From an uncultured Chiayiivirga sp. (lineage in GTDB: Bacteria; Pseudomonadota; Gammaproteobacteria; Xanthomonadales; Xanthomonadaceae): a DNA stretch of 64,000 nt. The DNA lies in NCBI GenBank assembly GCA_934525595.1, contig CAKSZJ010000012.1, positions 1-64,000 of the forward strand. Reading direction: 5' to 3'. Below, in pieces: positions 10,559 to 19,344 of the stretch (position 1 is the first letter of the stretch; every line of letters starts with the position of its first letter). A program made the translations under genes and the position numbers. Under the pieces are notes generated by a model. The model made no database searches and was not told the DNA's origin. It saw only the letters and a program-made list of their open reading frames with translations.

Positions 10559-11035
10559 ATGGAAATCGTCGAGATCAACTGGCACCCGCGCCTAGTAGTG
10601 GACATCAATCTGGAAGACTGGGAATACTCAATCAGCAATCTGCCGCCGGGTTGCGAGAGTAGATCCAGCTTCTACTGCATTTACGGACGTCATCCCGTAT
10701 ATGGGCCTGACGTACTTTTGTATATCGGCGAATCTAAGAAAGGCATTAATTCAGCACGCGATATTTCTAGCAGGATCAAGGAACACTTGAGCGGTCGTTT
10801 CTGGAACCAAACCGATCTCAGTATATCGGTTGGCATCCCAGAGTTAGAGCTTGACAGTTCAAAAATGAAGTTGGTGGAATCAATTCTTATCGCAGCGCAT
10901 GTTCCTGCTTTAAATAGGCAGCACATTGATGGTGCTATGCAAGGTTCGGAGAACTTATTGATTCAGAACTTAGGCTTCATCCGGTCACTTGTGACCGAAT
11001 GCTCTGGTAGCTACTGGACAGATGGTGACGCCTAA
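10559..11035 (+). CDS. Integron cassette protein, GIY-YIG nuclease-like, function unknown
   Basis: 158 residues starting 15 bp after the attC core site; its TAA stop overlaps the RYYYAAC box of the next attC, as in compact cassettes. The middle carries a GIY-YIG-like pattern: FYCIYG, then LLYIGES, then RIKEHL, matching the two Tyr-Gly motifs and the following Arg and His of this nuclease fold. The protein is short, so it is a bare domain. Base composition is clearly lower in GC than the surroundings, consistent with transfer. Catalysis is inferred from motif spacing; the C-terminal Glu expected of active enzymes is not assigned with confidence. Confidence 0.65.
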   Translation: MEIVEINWHPRLVVDINLEDWEYSISNLPPGCESRSSFYCIYGRHPVYGPDVLLYIGESKKGINSARDISSRIKEHLSGRFWNQTDLSISVGIPELELDSSKMKLVESILIAAHVPALNRQHIDGAMQGSENLLIQNLGFIRSLVTECSGSYWTDGDA

Positions 11036-11058
11036 CAATTCATGTATGGACTCCCCCG
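11030..11058 (+). other. 5' arm of the cassette attC, interrupted by an IS1111-like end
   Basis: GCCTAAC (11030-11036) fits RYYYAAC and continues AATTCATG, the normal 5' arm of this attC class. The sequence then switches to the 13-bp IS edge ATGGACTCCCCCG (11046-11058). It mirrors the broken attC on the left, so IS1111-type insertions flank the cassette on both sides. Confidence 0.7.
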
Positions 11059-11467
11059 TCAACCCCTGGCGACAGGATTTTGTGAAGCGCCAGCTTCACG
11101 GCGTTTGATTCTCTGCTTCTCATCCTGCTGACGCTTTTTGCTTCAACTCCGGCAAGGCGGGAGCGGCTGCATTCGTGCATTCGGCGTTGCGATGGGCTTG
11201 GCCCGAGCCATCATTCCGGCCCGCCGGCTTGCATGCCGGCGGCGGTTTGCAGGCTCACGGCATGCCACTCGAAACCCCTGCTCACCCACGAAACAGGGCC
11301 AGACGTTCAAACGATCAAGAAGATCAGTATTGTTATCGACTTGGTCTTGTCGGGGGTGGATTAACTCCCCAACCTCAGTACACCGCTCCGCCCAAGGGCG
11401 GGGCCATGCCTGCTCCTGCCGCAAGGATGCGATCATTTCAAGGCGCGGCGCTTCACAATCTCTCGCG
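11059..11467. other. Intergenic region, probably degraded mobile-element DNA
   Basis: 409 bp without a convincing gene. It starts with the non-coding end of the right IS remnant and contains several GC-rich palindromes (for example CCGCCGGCTTGCATGCCGGCGG, split here by its loop at 11221-11242) and a short AT-richer stretch around 11320-11345. I see no intact integrase or second cassette. Confidence 0.5.
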
Positions 11468-11809
11468 TCAGCGCGCCTTGCAGGTCTCGATGAGCTCGCC
11501 GGAGGCGCCGTCGGACTGGTGCGCGAAGAGCGAACCGGACGAGCCCGGGCCGCTGCCCTTGGTCCACCATTCGACGCCCTCACCCACGTAGCGCGCGCCG
11601 CTGGCGGATACGGCGATGGTGAGCGTGTGGGTGCGGCCCTGGTACGCGATCCGCGCGTGGTCGGCGTCCGGGTAGCTGGCCTGGATGAGCGCGCCGCTCT
11701 CGCACTCGTAGGTCGCGACGGCGGGCTGCGCCGGGATTTCGGGCGCGCCGGCGCAACCGGCCAGGATCATCGCAAGGATGGCGGGAGCGAGGCGTTCATG
11801 TCGGCGCAT
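11468..11809 (-). CDS. MliC-family lysozyme-inhibitor lipoprotein
   Basis: 113 residues with a lipoprotein signal and lipobox LAGC (Cys19). The mature part is a small beta-barrel of the MliC type: YECESGALIQASYPD, ARIAYQGRTHTLTI, then WWTKGSG and a C-terminal Cys. Such proteins sit in the periplasm or outer membrane and block C-type lysozyme. It is 95 bp downstream of the M17 peptidase gene on the same strand; joint transcription is possible but not shown. Confidence 0.8.
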   Translation of the reverse strand: MRRHERLAPAILAMILAGCAGAPEIPAQPAVATYECESGALIQASYPDADHARIAYQGRTHTLTIAVSASGARYVGEGVEWWTKGSGPGSSGSLFAHQSDGASGELIETCKAR

Positions 11810-11904
11810 GGCGGGATTCCAGGAAGGAGGATGCGCGCCATGATGCACCCGACGCGACGGCCGCGGCGGAATCACGGCGTGCCGGTGTCGGCCGGATGCC
11901 GATT

Positions 11905-13287
11905 TCAGCCGTAGCGCGCCTTGAGCATCGCCCAGACCGAGCGCAGGGCCATGGCCTCGCCGCCGCGCGGGCGGCCGGGGCGATCGGTGTCGTTCCAGGC
12001 GTAGACATCCAGGTGCGCCCAGCGCTGGCCGTCGGGGATGAACTTTTCCAGGTACAGCGCCGCGGTGACGGCGCCGGCCATGCGTGAGCCGGCGTTGGCG
12101 ATGTCGGCGACATGGCTCTTGAGGTAGCGAAGGTAGGGCCGCCACAGCGGCATCCGCCAGACCGGATCGCGCTGTGCAACGCCGGCGTCGAGCCACTGCG
12201 CGGCCATGTCGTCGTCGTTGCAGAACAGCGCCGGGAGATCCGGGCCGAGCGCGACGCGCGCGGCGCCGGTGAGGGTGGCGAAATCGAGGATGAGGTCGGG
12301 CGAGGACTCGGCCGCGAAGGCCAGCGCATCGCACAGCACCATCCGGCCTTCCGCATCGGTGTTGTCGATTTCGACGCGGATGCCCTTGCGCGTGGTGACC
12401 ACTTCACCCGGTCGATAGGCGTCCGGCCCCACCGCGTTTTCGACCGCCGGCACCAGCAGCCTGAGGCGCACGGGCAGGCGGCACTCCATGATCAGGCCGG
12501 CCAGCGCGATGGCGTGCGCACCGCCGCCCATGTCCTTCTTCATGTTGCGCATGCCGGCGGAGGGCTTGATATCCAGGCCGCCGGTATCGAAGCACACGCC
12601 CTTGCCGACGACGGCAAGCGCCGGGTGTGCCGTATCGCCCCAGGTCAGCTCGATCAGGCGCGGGGGGCGATGGCTGGCGCGGCCCACGGCGTGGATGGCG
12701 GGAAAGTTCTCGCGCAGGAGGTCATCGCCCGCGATCGTGCGCAGGCTGGCGCCGTGATGCTGCGCCAGCGCGCGCACTTCGTTTTCCAGCTCGGCGGGGC
12801 CCATGTCCTGGGTGGGCGTGTTCACCAGGTCGCGCACGCGCGCAGTGGCTTCGAGCAGCGCAGCGGCCTCGGCCAGCGACGCATCCGGCGCGAGCACCAG
12901 GACGGCCGGCGCGCGCGGCGGCTTCCGATAGCGCGAGAAGCGGTAGGCACCCGCCCCCCAGCCGAACAGTGCATCGGCCGGCGCGATGGATTCGCCCAGC
13001 GCGGGGTGAAGGCAATAGCGCCCTTCGGGCAGCGCCTGGGGCAGCGCGGAGAGGGCGCGGGGATCGCCGGCATCCTCGATGCCGGCAAGCACCAGCGCGA
13101 TGTTTCCCTCGTCGCCGGGCACGGCAAGCCAGGTGTCTGGTTTGGCGGAGAAGCCACTGGCTTGCGCCCAGGCGCGCGTGCGCGGATCGAGCGCGGCGAG
13201 GGTTTCCGCCAGCGCGGCGCTGCGCACGGCAATGATCGCAGTGGCGGCCGAGGGATCGGCCAGTTCGATGCAGGAGGGAAGATTCAT
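11905..13287 (-). CDS. M17-family leucyl aminopeptidase
   Basis: 460-residue cytoplasmic metalloexopeptidase removing N-terminal residues from peptides. The catalytic half shows VGKGVCFDTGGLDIKPS, MKKDMGGGAHAIAL, the signature NTDAEGRMVLCDAL, and the late box RYLKSHVADIANAG. These supply the Lys, Asp and Glu ligands of the two-metal site. The N-terminal half is divergent, as in the PepB/YpdE-like branch. It is followed on the same strand by a HAD gene 12 bp upstream in map terms, so the two probably form one operon. Confidence 0.9.
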   Translation of the reverse strand: MNLPSCIELADPSAATAIIAVRSAALAETLAALDPRTRAWAQASGFSAKPDTWLAVPGDEGNIALVLAGIEDAGDPRALSALPQALPEGRYCLHPALGESIAPADALFGWGAGAYRFSRYRKPPRAPAVLVLAPDASLAEAAALLEATARVRDLVNTPTQDMGPAELENEVRALAQHHGASLRTIAGDDLLRENFPAIHAVGRASHRPPRLIELTWGDTAHPALAVVGKGVCFDTGGLDIKPSAGMRNMKKDMGGGAHAIALAGLIMECRLPVRLRLLVPAVENAVGPDAYRPGEVVTTRKGIRVEIDNTDAEGRMVLCDALAFAAESSPDLILDFATLTGAARVALGPDLPALFCNDDDMAAQWLDAGVAQRDPVWRMPLWRPYLRYLKSHVADIANAGSRMAGAVTAALYLEKFIPDGQRWAHLDVYAWNDTDRPGRPRGGEAMALRSVWAMLKARYG

Positions 13288-13299
13288 GCGGTTTTTCAG

Positions 13300-13995
13300 T
13301 CAGGAGGCGAACTCGTGCTCCAGCCGCACCGACAGTTCTTCGAGGTCGCGGGCGATGAAGTCGGGATCGACGGGATGGGACGGCCAGGCCACGGCCTCGC
13401 GGTTGATCCAGGCGCTGCGCAATCCCGCGCGGTGCGCGCCGAGCACATCAAGTTCGGGATCGTCACCCACGTGCAGCACCTGTCCGGGCGCAAGACCCAG
13501 GCGCTGGCAGGCGCTCAGGAAGATGCTGGCGTCGGGCTTGGGCACGCCGTGGTCGCGCGCGCCGATCTGGAACACGAAATGCTGACGGATGCCGATGCGT
13601 GCGAGGTCCGCGGTGCCGTTGGTCAGTGCGGCAATCGGCACGCGCGCGGCCAGGCGCTCCAGCGCGGCCAGCACGCCGGGATACAGATCCACCCTGTTGC
13701 GCTGCTCGGCAAACAATTCCAGCGCGGGTTCGGCGAGCGCGACGGCGTCGCCGCTGGACTGCAGGGCGCGCTCCAGGGTGAGGCGGCGCTGGGCGATGAA
13801 GTCGTGACTGATCGCGGGCCGCTCGGCCACCAGCGCTTCGCGCAGCGCGCGCATCGCAGGCAGCGGAAACCGCAGCGCGGTACGCGGCGCGTGCGCGACC
13901 AGCCAGTCATGCAGCGCGCGCTCGGCCCGGACGATCGCCGGCCAGATCGGCCAGAGCGTGTCGTCGAGGTCGAGGGTGATGGCGCGGATGGTCAC
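13300..13995 (-). CDS. HAD-superfamily hydrolase (YigB/5-amino-6-uracil phosphatase-like)
   Basis: 231-residue phosphatase-type enzyme with HAD motif I LDLDDTLWP near the N-terminus, motif II in ALTNGT, motif III Lys in HGVPKPDASIF and motif IV in VGDDPELDVLG. The start is GTG 13995 (VTIRAITLDLD); a longer open frame upstream would add an unlikely basic extension. The helical cap after motif I is of the subclass I type. YigB-like riboflavin-pathway phosphatase is the nearest guess; the substrate is not provable here. Confidence 0.85.
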   Translation of the reverse strand: MTIRAITLDLDDTLWPIWPAIVRAERALHDWLVAHAPRTALRFPLPAMRALREALVAERPAISHDFIAQRRLTLERALQSSGDAVALAEPALELFAEQRNRVDLYPGVLAALERLAARVPIAALTNGTADLARIGIRQHFVFQIGARDHGVPKPDASIFLSACQRLGLAPGQVLHVGDDPELDVLGAHRAGLRSAWINREAVAWPSHPVDPDFIARDLEELSVRLEHEFAS

Positions 13996-14056
13996 GAGGC
14001 GAGCCAGCGGGGCGAAACAGAAATGATAGTACCTGCGGCGCGCGGGCCCGAAGCGA

Positions 14057-15430
14057 CTACTCCATGACCGCAAGATACGCACGGTTGCCGCGCACCAGTG
14101 TCAGCAGGAGCTGGCTGCCGCGCGCGCCGAGGCTGCGCTCCAAGCCATCCAGATCGGCGACGTCGCGACGGTTCACCGCGGTGATGAGATCGCCACTGCG
14201 CAGACCATTGCGCTCGGCGCGGCTCCCGGCATCCACGGCACTGACCAGCACGCCCGCCACGCCCTGGCGACGCAGCCGCTCCGGCACGGCCCCCAGACGC
14301 GCACCGGCCAGGCGCGGATCCACGCGCGCGCCGTCGAGCTCGGTGCGCCGCGCGGCCAGCCGCGTCTTGAGCTGCAGCGGTTTTCCGTCGCGTTGCACGC
14401 CGAGCGTGACCGGCTCGCCGACCGGCAGCAGGCCTTCGAGATTGGAGAGGTCCTCCTGACGCTGCACCGGCTTGCCGTTCAGCGTGGTGATCGCATCGCC
14501 CACGCGCACACCGGCCTGTGCCGCGGCCGAGCCGGGCTGCACCTGGGTCACGATCACGCCCTGGGTCTGCGCGAGATCGAGCGCGCGGCGGATTTCCGGA
14601 GTGAGATCCTGGGTTTCGACGCCCAGCGTGCCGCGCAGCACTTCGCCGGTTTCCAGCAGCTGACGCATCACGTCGAGCGCCAGGTCCGAGGGGATCGCAA
14701 AGCCGATGCCGATGTTGCCGGCCGCGCTTCCACCGGGATTGAAGATGGCGGTGTTGATGCCGATCAGCTCGCCGCGCAGGTTGACCAGCGCGCCGCCGGA
14801 ATTGCCCGGGTTGATGCTGGCATCGGTCTGGATGAAGTTCTGGTAGCCCAGCCCGGGAAGCCCGTGGCGTCCCAGCGCCGAGACGATGCCCGACGTCACC
14901 GTCTGGCCCAGGCCAAAGGGATTTCCCACGGCCACCACGAAGTCACCCACGCGCAGCGGCTCCGAGCGCGCCACCGGCACGGCCACGAGATCCTTCGCTT
15001 CGACACGGATCACGCCCACGTCGGTGTCTTCGTCCGAACCCACGATCTCGGCCGTCAGGGTGCGCCCGTCGGCCAGCGATACCTGCACGTCGTCGGCACC
15101 GGCGATGACGTGGTTGTTGGTGAGGATCAGCCCGCGCGCGGCATCGACGATCACGCCCGAGCCGAGCGACTGCTTGATGCGTTCCTGCGGCCCGTTCGGC
15201 AGGCCGAAGAGGTGGCGGAAAAAGGGGTCGTCGGCATAAGGGCTGCGCACCCGCACGACGGTCTTGCTGTGGATGTTGACCACCGCCGGGGTGACGTTCT
15301 CCAGCATCGGTGCAAGCGAGGGCAACGGCGTGCCTGCGACTTCGACGGGAAGCGCCGCGCGCGCAGTACCGAGGAGGAGTGCGAACAGCACCGCAGCGAA
15401 CGCGGGAAGGCAAATTGGACGACGCGGCAT
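14057..15430 (-). CDS. degQ: Periplasmic serine protease DegP/DegQ (HtrA) family
   Basis: 457 residues: signal peptide (MPRRPICLPAFAAVLFALLL, cleavage near ARAALP), trypsin-like domain with catalytic His in LTNNHVIAG, Asp in DTDVGVI and Ser in GNSGGAL, then two PDZ domains (GVIVTQVQPGSAAAQAGVR and GVLVSAVDAGSRAERNGLR). It degrades or refolds misfolded envelope proteins. A larger frame that extends upstream runs antisense to the histone-like gene and is spurious; ATG 15430 directly precedes the signal peptide. Confidence 0.93.
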   Translation of the reverse strand: MPRRPICLPAFAAVLFALLLGTARAALPVEVAGTPLPSLAPMLENVTPAVVNIHSKTVVRVRSPYADDPFFRHLFGLPNGPQERIKQSLGSGVIVDAARGLILTNNHVIAGADDVQVSLADGRTLTAEIVGSDEDTDVGVIRVEAKDLVAVPVARSEPLRVGDFVVAVGNPFGLGQTVTSGIVSALGRHGLPGLGYQNFIQTDASINPGNSGGALVNLRGELIGINTAIFNPGGSAAGNIGIGFAIPSDLALDVMRQLLETGEVLRGTLGVETQDLTPEIRRALDLAQTQGVIVTQVQPGSAAAQAGVRVGDAITTLNGKPVQRQEDLSNLEGLLPVGEPVTLGVQRDGKPLQLKTRLAARRTELDGARVDPRLAGARLGAVPERLRRQGVAGVLVSAVDAGSRAERNGLRSGDLITAVNRRDVADLDGLERSLGARGSQLLLTLVRGNRAYLAVME

Positions 15431-15608
15431 GGTGACTCCACGGAGGGAAAGGCGCGGCGTTCGACCCGTGCCGGGCGAGGATGTTCCCGAACAGGGCAAG
15501 CGACCTTGCGCGACGTGCCCTGCATGATCGCATCGAAGGCTTGCACAAAGCCAAAAAGCGGCGCAGATTGCGCTGCGAAACCCGACGCCCACACGAGGAG
15601 GGCATGTG

Positions 15609-16238
15609 ATGAGCAGTGGAAACGGTGTTACGGAAGCAATCTCCAGTGCCGCGGAAGCGGTCTCTGAAAAAATGCACGACCTCGCGGCAGACGCCAAGGC
15701 TGCTGCAACCAGCGCGGCCGAGGCCGTGAAGGAAAAGACCGCCAGTGCGCGCAGCGCGATCGAGAAGAAGGCCAGCGCAGCGGGCAAATCGATCAAGAAG
15801 GCCGCGGCGACCGCGAAGAAGAAGGTGGCTGCGGTGAAGAAAGCCGCCGAGAAGAAGGCGTCCGGCGCCAAGAAGGCCGTCGCCAAGAAAGTTGCCGCGG
15901 TGAAGAAGGCCACGACCAAGGCGCCCGCCAGGAAGGCGGCTGCGAAGAAGGCGGCTCCCAAGAAAGCCGCCGCCAAGAAGGCCGCGCCGACCCGCGCAGC
16001 TGCAAAGAAGGCCTCCGCGAAAAAGGCCGTCGTGAAGAAGGCAGCCGTGAAGAAGGCTCCGGCGAAGAAGGTTGCTGCGAAAAAGGTTGCGGTGAAGAAG
16101 GCGGCTGCGAAGGCGCCCGCCGTCAAGAAAGCGGCCGTGAAGAAGGCCGCGCCGGTCAAGACCGCCGCCAAGACGACGGCGAAGAAGGTGCCAGCCACGA
16201 AGGCCCCGGCGAAGAAGGCCGCTGCCAGGAAGAAATAG
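15609..16238 (+). CDS. Histone H1-like Lys/Ala/Pro-rich DNA-binding protein
   Basis: About 209 residues. An N-terminal acidic-helical part (about 1-60, AEAVSEKMHDLAADAKAAA) is followed by some 145 residues of degenerate KKAAAKKAAPKK-type repeats ending in AAARKK. AGGAG lies 7-8 bp before ATG 15609; a GTG codon immediately upstream is an alternative start. Proteins of this composition (AlgP and H1-like family) bind DNA nonspecifically and compact the nucleoid. The repeat is liable to copy-number change. It diverges from degQ. Confidence 0.88.
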   Translation: MSSGNGVTEAISSAAEAVSEKMHDLAADAKAAATSAAEAVKEKTASARSAIEKKASAAGKSIKKAAATAKKKVAAVKKAAEKKASGAKKAVAKKVAAVKKATTKAPARKAAAKKAAPKKAAAKKAAPTRAAAKKASAKKAVVKKAAVKKAPAKKVAAKKVAVKKAAAKAPAVKKAAVKKAAPVKTAAKTTAKKVPATKAPAKKAAARKK

Positions 16239-16277
16239 GCGACAGGCGCCGGTTTCCGCCGCGCGCGGAAACCGGCG

Positions 16278-17054
16278 TCAGCGCACGCCGCGCAGGGCGT
16301 GGAAGAAAGCCCGGAGGCCGGCCAGCATCACCCCCGCCGACAGCAACGCCATCAGCATCCCCCAAAACCAGAGCGGACCGCCCAGCAGCGCCGCCATCTG
16401 GCCGGTGTCCGAAACCAGTTCGCCCGCGCCGGTACGCGCGGTGTCGGAAAACAGGGCGCCCAGTCGCGACAGGGTTGACAGGCACAGCTGCACCGCCACC
16501 AGGCAGACGAGCGCCTGCGCCCACGCCGCCGAGGCGCGCCACGCCACCGCCCCCGCCAGCACGGCGCAGCCTGTCACCCAGAGCGCACCGAACGGATTTC
16601 GCACCCACAGCACCAGTGTCGCCAGAAGAAACAGCGCGATCAGCCCCAGCGCAACGCGCGACGCACGCATCCATCGTGCACAGGAAGACAGGACCAGCGC
16701 GGCGACCGGCGGCCCGAGCGGCCCGCCCGCAGCGATGGCCGCGCGCTGCACGCTGCCTCCCGCGCTGCGCGTCAGCGCGACGCCCGACCCATCGGCGTAA
16801 AGCCTCAGCGAATCGAACCCGCCACCTGAGGCCAGCGCGGCGAGCCCATGCCCCAGCTCGTGCGCCAGGGTCGATACCAGCACCTGGGGCCAGGCCAGCC
16901 AGGCCAGCGCGGGAATTGCGCCGGGCAGCCATGCAAGCAGCAGCGAAAGTCCGACCGCCCAGGCCAGCGCGCGGCGCGCCGAACCCGCGGATTCGGGCGC
17001 CGAGCCCTCGGGTATCGGCCCGAAAAGGCGTTGTTGGCCCGATTCATGCTTCAT
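16278..17054 (-). CDS. M50-type membrane metallopeptidase (HELGH protein)
   Basis: 258-residue integral membrane protein with about six hydrophobic segments. The zinc motif HELGH is at residues 65-69 in the second helix (LVSTLAHELGHGLAAL). It fits the small M50B-like family of intramembrane proteases, but the distal NPDG-type Asp motif is not obvious, so activity is unproven. The start MKHESGQQ (17054) is preferred to a longer Arg-rich extension. It converges with the H1-like gene. Confidence 0.7.
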   Translation of the reverse strand: MKHESGQQRLFGPIPEGSAPESAGSARRALAWAVGLSLLLAWLPGAIPALAWLAWPQVLVSTLAHELGHGLAALASGGGFDSLRLYADGSGVALTRSAGGSVQRAAIAAGGPLGPPVAALVLSSCARWMRASRVALGLIALFLLATLVLWVRNPFGALWVTGCAVLAGAVAWRASAAWAQALVCLVAVQLCLSTLSRLGALFSDTARTGAGELVSDTGQMAALLGGPLWFWGMLMALLSAGVMLAGLRAFFHALRGVR

Positions 17055-17092
17055 GGGTTCGTTCCCCCGCCGGCCCGATCCAGGTGACCGCC

Positions 17093-17233
17093 ATGCTCTC
17101 CCCCGCACTCATCGAAAAGCTCGCCCTCCCGCTGCTGGACTGGTCCACGGCCCTTGTCCAGGCCCTCGGCCATCTGGCGCAGGGTACACTGTGCGCCGAT
17201 CCGGCCCCGACGCCCGTGACGGACGCGGAGTAG
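17093..17233 (+). CDS. Possible small protein, 46 residues, unknown
   Basis: A short frame from ATG 17093 (MLSPALIEKLALPLLDWSTA) with an amphipathic N-terminal half and a Pro/Thr-rich tail. It lies between the divergent M50 gene and the HAD gene. No family is recognised and there is no strong ribosome site, so it may be non-coding. Confidence 0.3.
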   Translation: MLSPALIEKLALPLLDWSTALVQALGHLAQGTLCADPAPTPVTDAE

Positions 17234-17314
17234 CACTGCCGCAGGCGGGCAACTGACGCCCCGCGTCACCTCCGGGCTCCGGACCGCCCTCCGCGTCTCC
17301 AGGTCCACGCCCCG

Positions 17315-18115
17315 ATGATTCCTCCGATACCGGCGCACGCAGCGCCGCCGACCCGCCTCGCGCAGCGCTCGCCACAGCGGCCCATCACGCTGGTGGGCTT
17401 CGACGCCGACGACACACTCTGGCACAGCGAGATCCATTTCCGCGCCGCGCACGCCGAGTTCGAACGCATCCTTTCGCCCTATCTGGATCTCGCCGACAGC
17501 GCGCTGCACGATCGCCTGCTGGCGACCGAGAAAACCAACATCCTGCTGTTTGGCTACGGCGCCAAAGGCATGACGCTGTCGATGCTGGAAACGGCCGTGG
17601 CGATGACCGACGCGCGCATCAGCGCGGCGGACCTGGCGCGCATCCTGGACCTCGGCAAGGAGGTGCTCAGGCACCCCGTGGACCTGCTGCCCGACATCCG
17701 CAGCGCCGTGGAGTCCGTGGCGGCCGCGCACGACATCGTGCTCATCACCAAGGGCGACCTGTTCCACCAGGAGGCCAAGATCGCGGCTTCGGGATTGGCG
17801 GACCTGTTCACCCGCATCGAGATCGTTTCGGAGAAGGATCCGGCGGCCTACGCGCGGGTGATCGCCGAATGCGGCGGCACCCCGCACCGGTTCGCCATGG
17901 TCGGCAACTCGCTGCGTTCCGACATCGCGCCGGTGTTGGCGCTGGGCGGCTGGGGCGTGCACATGCCCTATCCGGTGACCTGGGCGCTGGAAATGGTGCA
18001 CGACGTGGCCGACGACGATCCGCGTGTGCAGCGCATCGACGGACCGGCGCAGATTCCGCTCGCGATCGCACGTCTCGAAGCCCTCGCTTCCGCGCCACGG
18101 TTCAGCGCAGGTTGA
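17315..18115 (+). CDS. HAD-superfamily hydrolase
   Basis: 266-residue protein. Motif I is FDADDTLWHSE, motif II is in VLITKGD, the motif III Lys is in SEKDPAAY and motif IV is VGNSLRSDIAPVLALGG. It has a long helical cap (residues about 45-130). The family includes 2-haloacid dehalogenase-like and phosphoglycolate phosphatase-like enzymes; the substrate is unknown. The start ATG 17315 gives a Pro-rich N-terminal tail, so a later start is possible. Confidence 0.82.
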   Translation: MIPPIPAHAAPPTRLAQRSPQRPITLVGFDADDTLWHSEIHFRAAHAEFERILSPYLDLADSALHDRLLATEKTNILLFGYGAKGMTLSMLETAVAMTDARISAADLARILDLGKEVLRHPVDLLPDIRSAVESVAAAHDIVLITKGDLFHQEAKIAASGLADLFTRIEIVSEKDPAAYARVIAECGGTPHRFAMVGNSLRSDIAPVLALGGWGVHMPYPVTWALEMVHDVADDDPRVQRIDGPAQIPLAIARLEALASAPRFSAG

Positions 18116-18206
18116 CGCTCGGACCAGGCCGTTGCGGCTTGATTCACCCACGCTCGCCGATGCTCCCTGTCGCGCCCATCGTCGGCGTGACCACGGAGGA
18201 CTTGCG

Positions 18207-18554
18207 ATGCGAACCCTTTCCCTTCTGGCAGGTGCCGCGCTTGCGCTGGGCCTGAGTTTCGGCGCACCGGCGCAGGCCCACGGCAGCGATGCGCGCATCT
18301 GGGTCTCGATCGGCGACGTGTCCTTCAGCGCCGGCCGCCCCTATCACCGTCACCACCGCCATCCGCTCCATGTCGTGCGCGGCGCGCACGGGCCGCGCTA
18401 CTACTACGTTCCGGCACCGACCTACGTCTACCACCCGACGCATCCGCGCCCGGCATATGGCTATCGCGGGCCCGCGCACTACCACTATCCGCCTCCACCT
18501 CCGCCCCCGCCGCGTCCGGGGTATTACCGGCATCGCCCCGGCTACTACCGCTGA
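18207..18554 (+). CDS. Secreted His/Tyr/Pro-rich small protein
   Basis: 115 residues with a clear Sec signal peptide ending APAQAHG. The mature chain is low complexity: a His-rich stretch (YHRHHRHPLHVV), Tyr-rich segments and a Pro run before PGYYRHRPGYYR. It probably sits in the periplasm or envelope, where His clusters could bind metal; that is inference. Proteins of this style are common hypothetical genes in xanthomonads. Confidence 0.7.
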   Translation: MRTLSLLAGAALALGLSFGAPAQAHGSDARIWVSIGDVSFSAGRPYHRHHRHPLHVVRGAHGPRYYYVPAPTYVYHPTHPRPAYGYRGPAHYHYPPPPPPPPRPGYYRHRPGYYR

Positions 18555-18627
18555 GGCTTGTCGCCACCGGAATGGAACGCGGGCCGCGCCAATGCGCGGC
18601 CCACTTCGTTTGCACCGCCGCGTGCGG

Positions 18628-19269
18628 CTACAGCAGGGTGAAGCGGATCGGAAGCTCGCCGCTCGCAGACACGCCGGACGGCGAGAAGCGCCAGGCGCGC
18701 AGGACGTGCCGCCGCGCGGCCTCGTCGAGCTCGCGGTAACCGCTGCTGCTCAGGACCGTTGCTTCCCGCGGCCAGCCATCGGCATCGATCGAAATGCGCA
18801 ACACCACTTCGCCCTGCCAGCCCATGCGCTTGGCGCGCGCCGGATAGGGCGGTCGCGGGCCGCGCAGGATGGTGAGCGCGGCGACTCCCGCCGCACCTGT
18901 GGCGGACCCCGACACCTCCGCCGGAGCATCGGCGAACACGGTCGGGGTGGGCGACGCCTCGATCGAGCGTTCGACGAACACCGGCGCCTCGTCCGGCATC
19001 GCGACCGCAGCGGGCGGTGTCGGCACCGGCGTAACCCGCGGCCGTTCCGGAGCACTGGGCATCGGCGGGGGCGCTGGCGATGGACGAACCTGCGGCACGA
19101 TCACCACTTCGATGGCATCGGCCATCCTCTTCTTCAGCGGCAGCTCGAAACCGCCCGGCGTCACCAGGCTCAGCGCCAAAAGCGCGGCCAGGTGCGCCGC
19201 CGCGACGAGGCTGCCCACGCTCGCGCGCAGCGGGGAAAACACGGTGGATTCCACGGTGATGTCGTGCAT
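18628..19269 (-). CDS. tonB: TonB-family energy transducer
   Basis: 213 residues: one N-terminal transmembrane helix (about 20-40), a Pro-rich periplasmic linker (SPAPPPMPSAPERPRVTPVP) and a C-terminal TonB domain with YPARAKRMGWQGEVVLRISI and SSGYRELDEAARRHVLRAW. It would pass ExbBD energy to TonB-dependent receptors such as the two at 41062-46769. ExbBD is not encoded in this window. Start at ATG 19269 (MHDITVES). Confidence 0.88.
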   Translation of the reverse strand: MHDITVESTVFSPLRASVGSLVAAAHLAALLALSLVTPGGFELPLKKRMADAIEVVIVPQVRPSPAPPPMPSAPERPRVTPVPTPPAAVAMPDEAPVFVERSIEASPTPTVFADAPAEVSGSATGAAGVAALTILRGPRPPYPARAKRMGWQGEVVLRISIDADGWPREATVLSSSGYRELDEAARRHVLRAWRFSPSGVSASGELPIRFTLL

Positions 19270-19344
19270 GGCAAGGCTCCTTGGCTCCGAGGGCAAGGGC
19301 ATGCAACGGGACGGAATGGGACGTGGGGTTTTGCAGCCCCGCGC

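Noticed and set aside
8468..11035. An 855-residue plus-strand frame ending in the GIY-YIG-like protein
   Set aside because: It runs antisense to the membrane fusion protein and the IS fragment. Only the last 158 residues, after the attC core site, have cassette-gene features.
11143..11583. Minus-strand frame in the region right of the cassette as a transposase C-terminus
   Set aside because: The translation shows no IS110 C-terminal Ser motif or other transposase feature.
11905..14067. A long plus-strand frame antisense to the M17 peptidase and HAD genes
   Set aside because: Mirror frame caused by high third-position GC; composition is His/Gln/Arg-rich with no family motif, whereas the minus-strand proteins carry complete catalytic motifs.
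14057..16198. A 713-residue minus-strand frame fusing an Ala/Phe-rich region to DegQ
   Set aside because: The N-terminal part is the antisense of the Lys/Ala repeats of the H1-like gene; the true degQ start with its signal peptide is at 15430.
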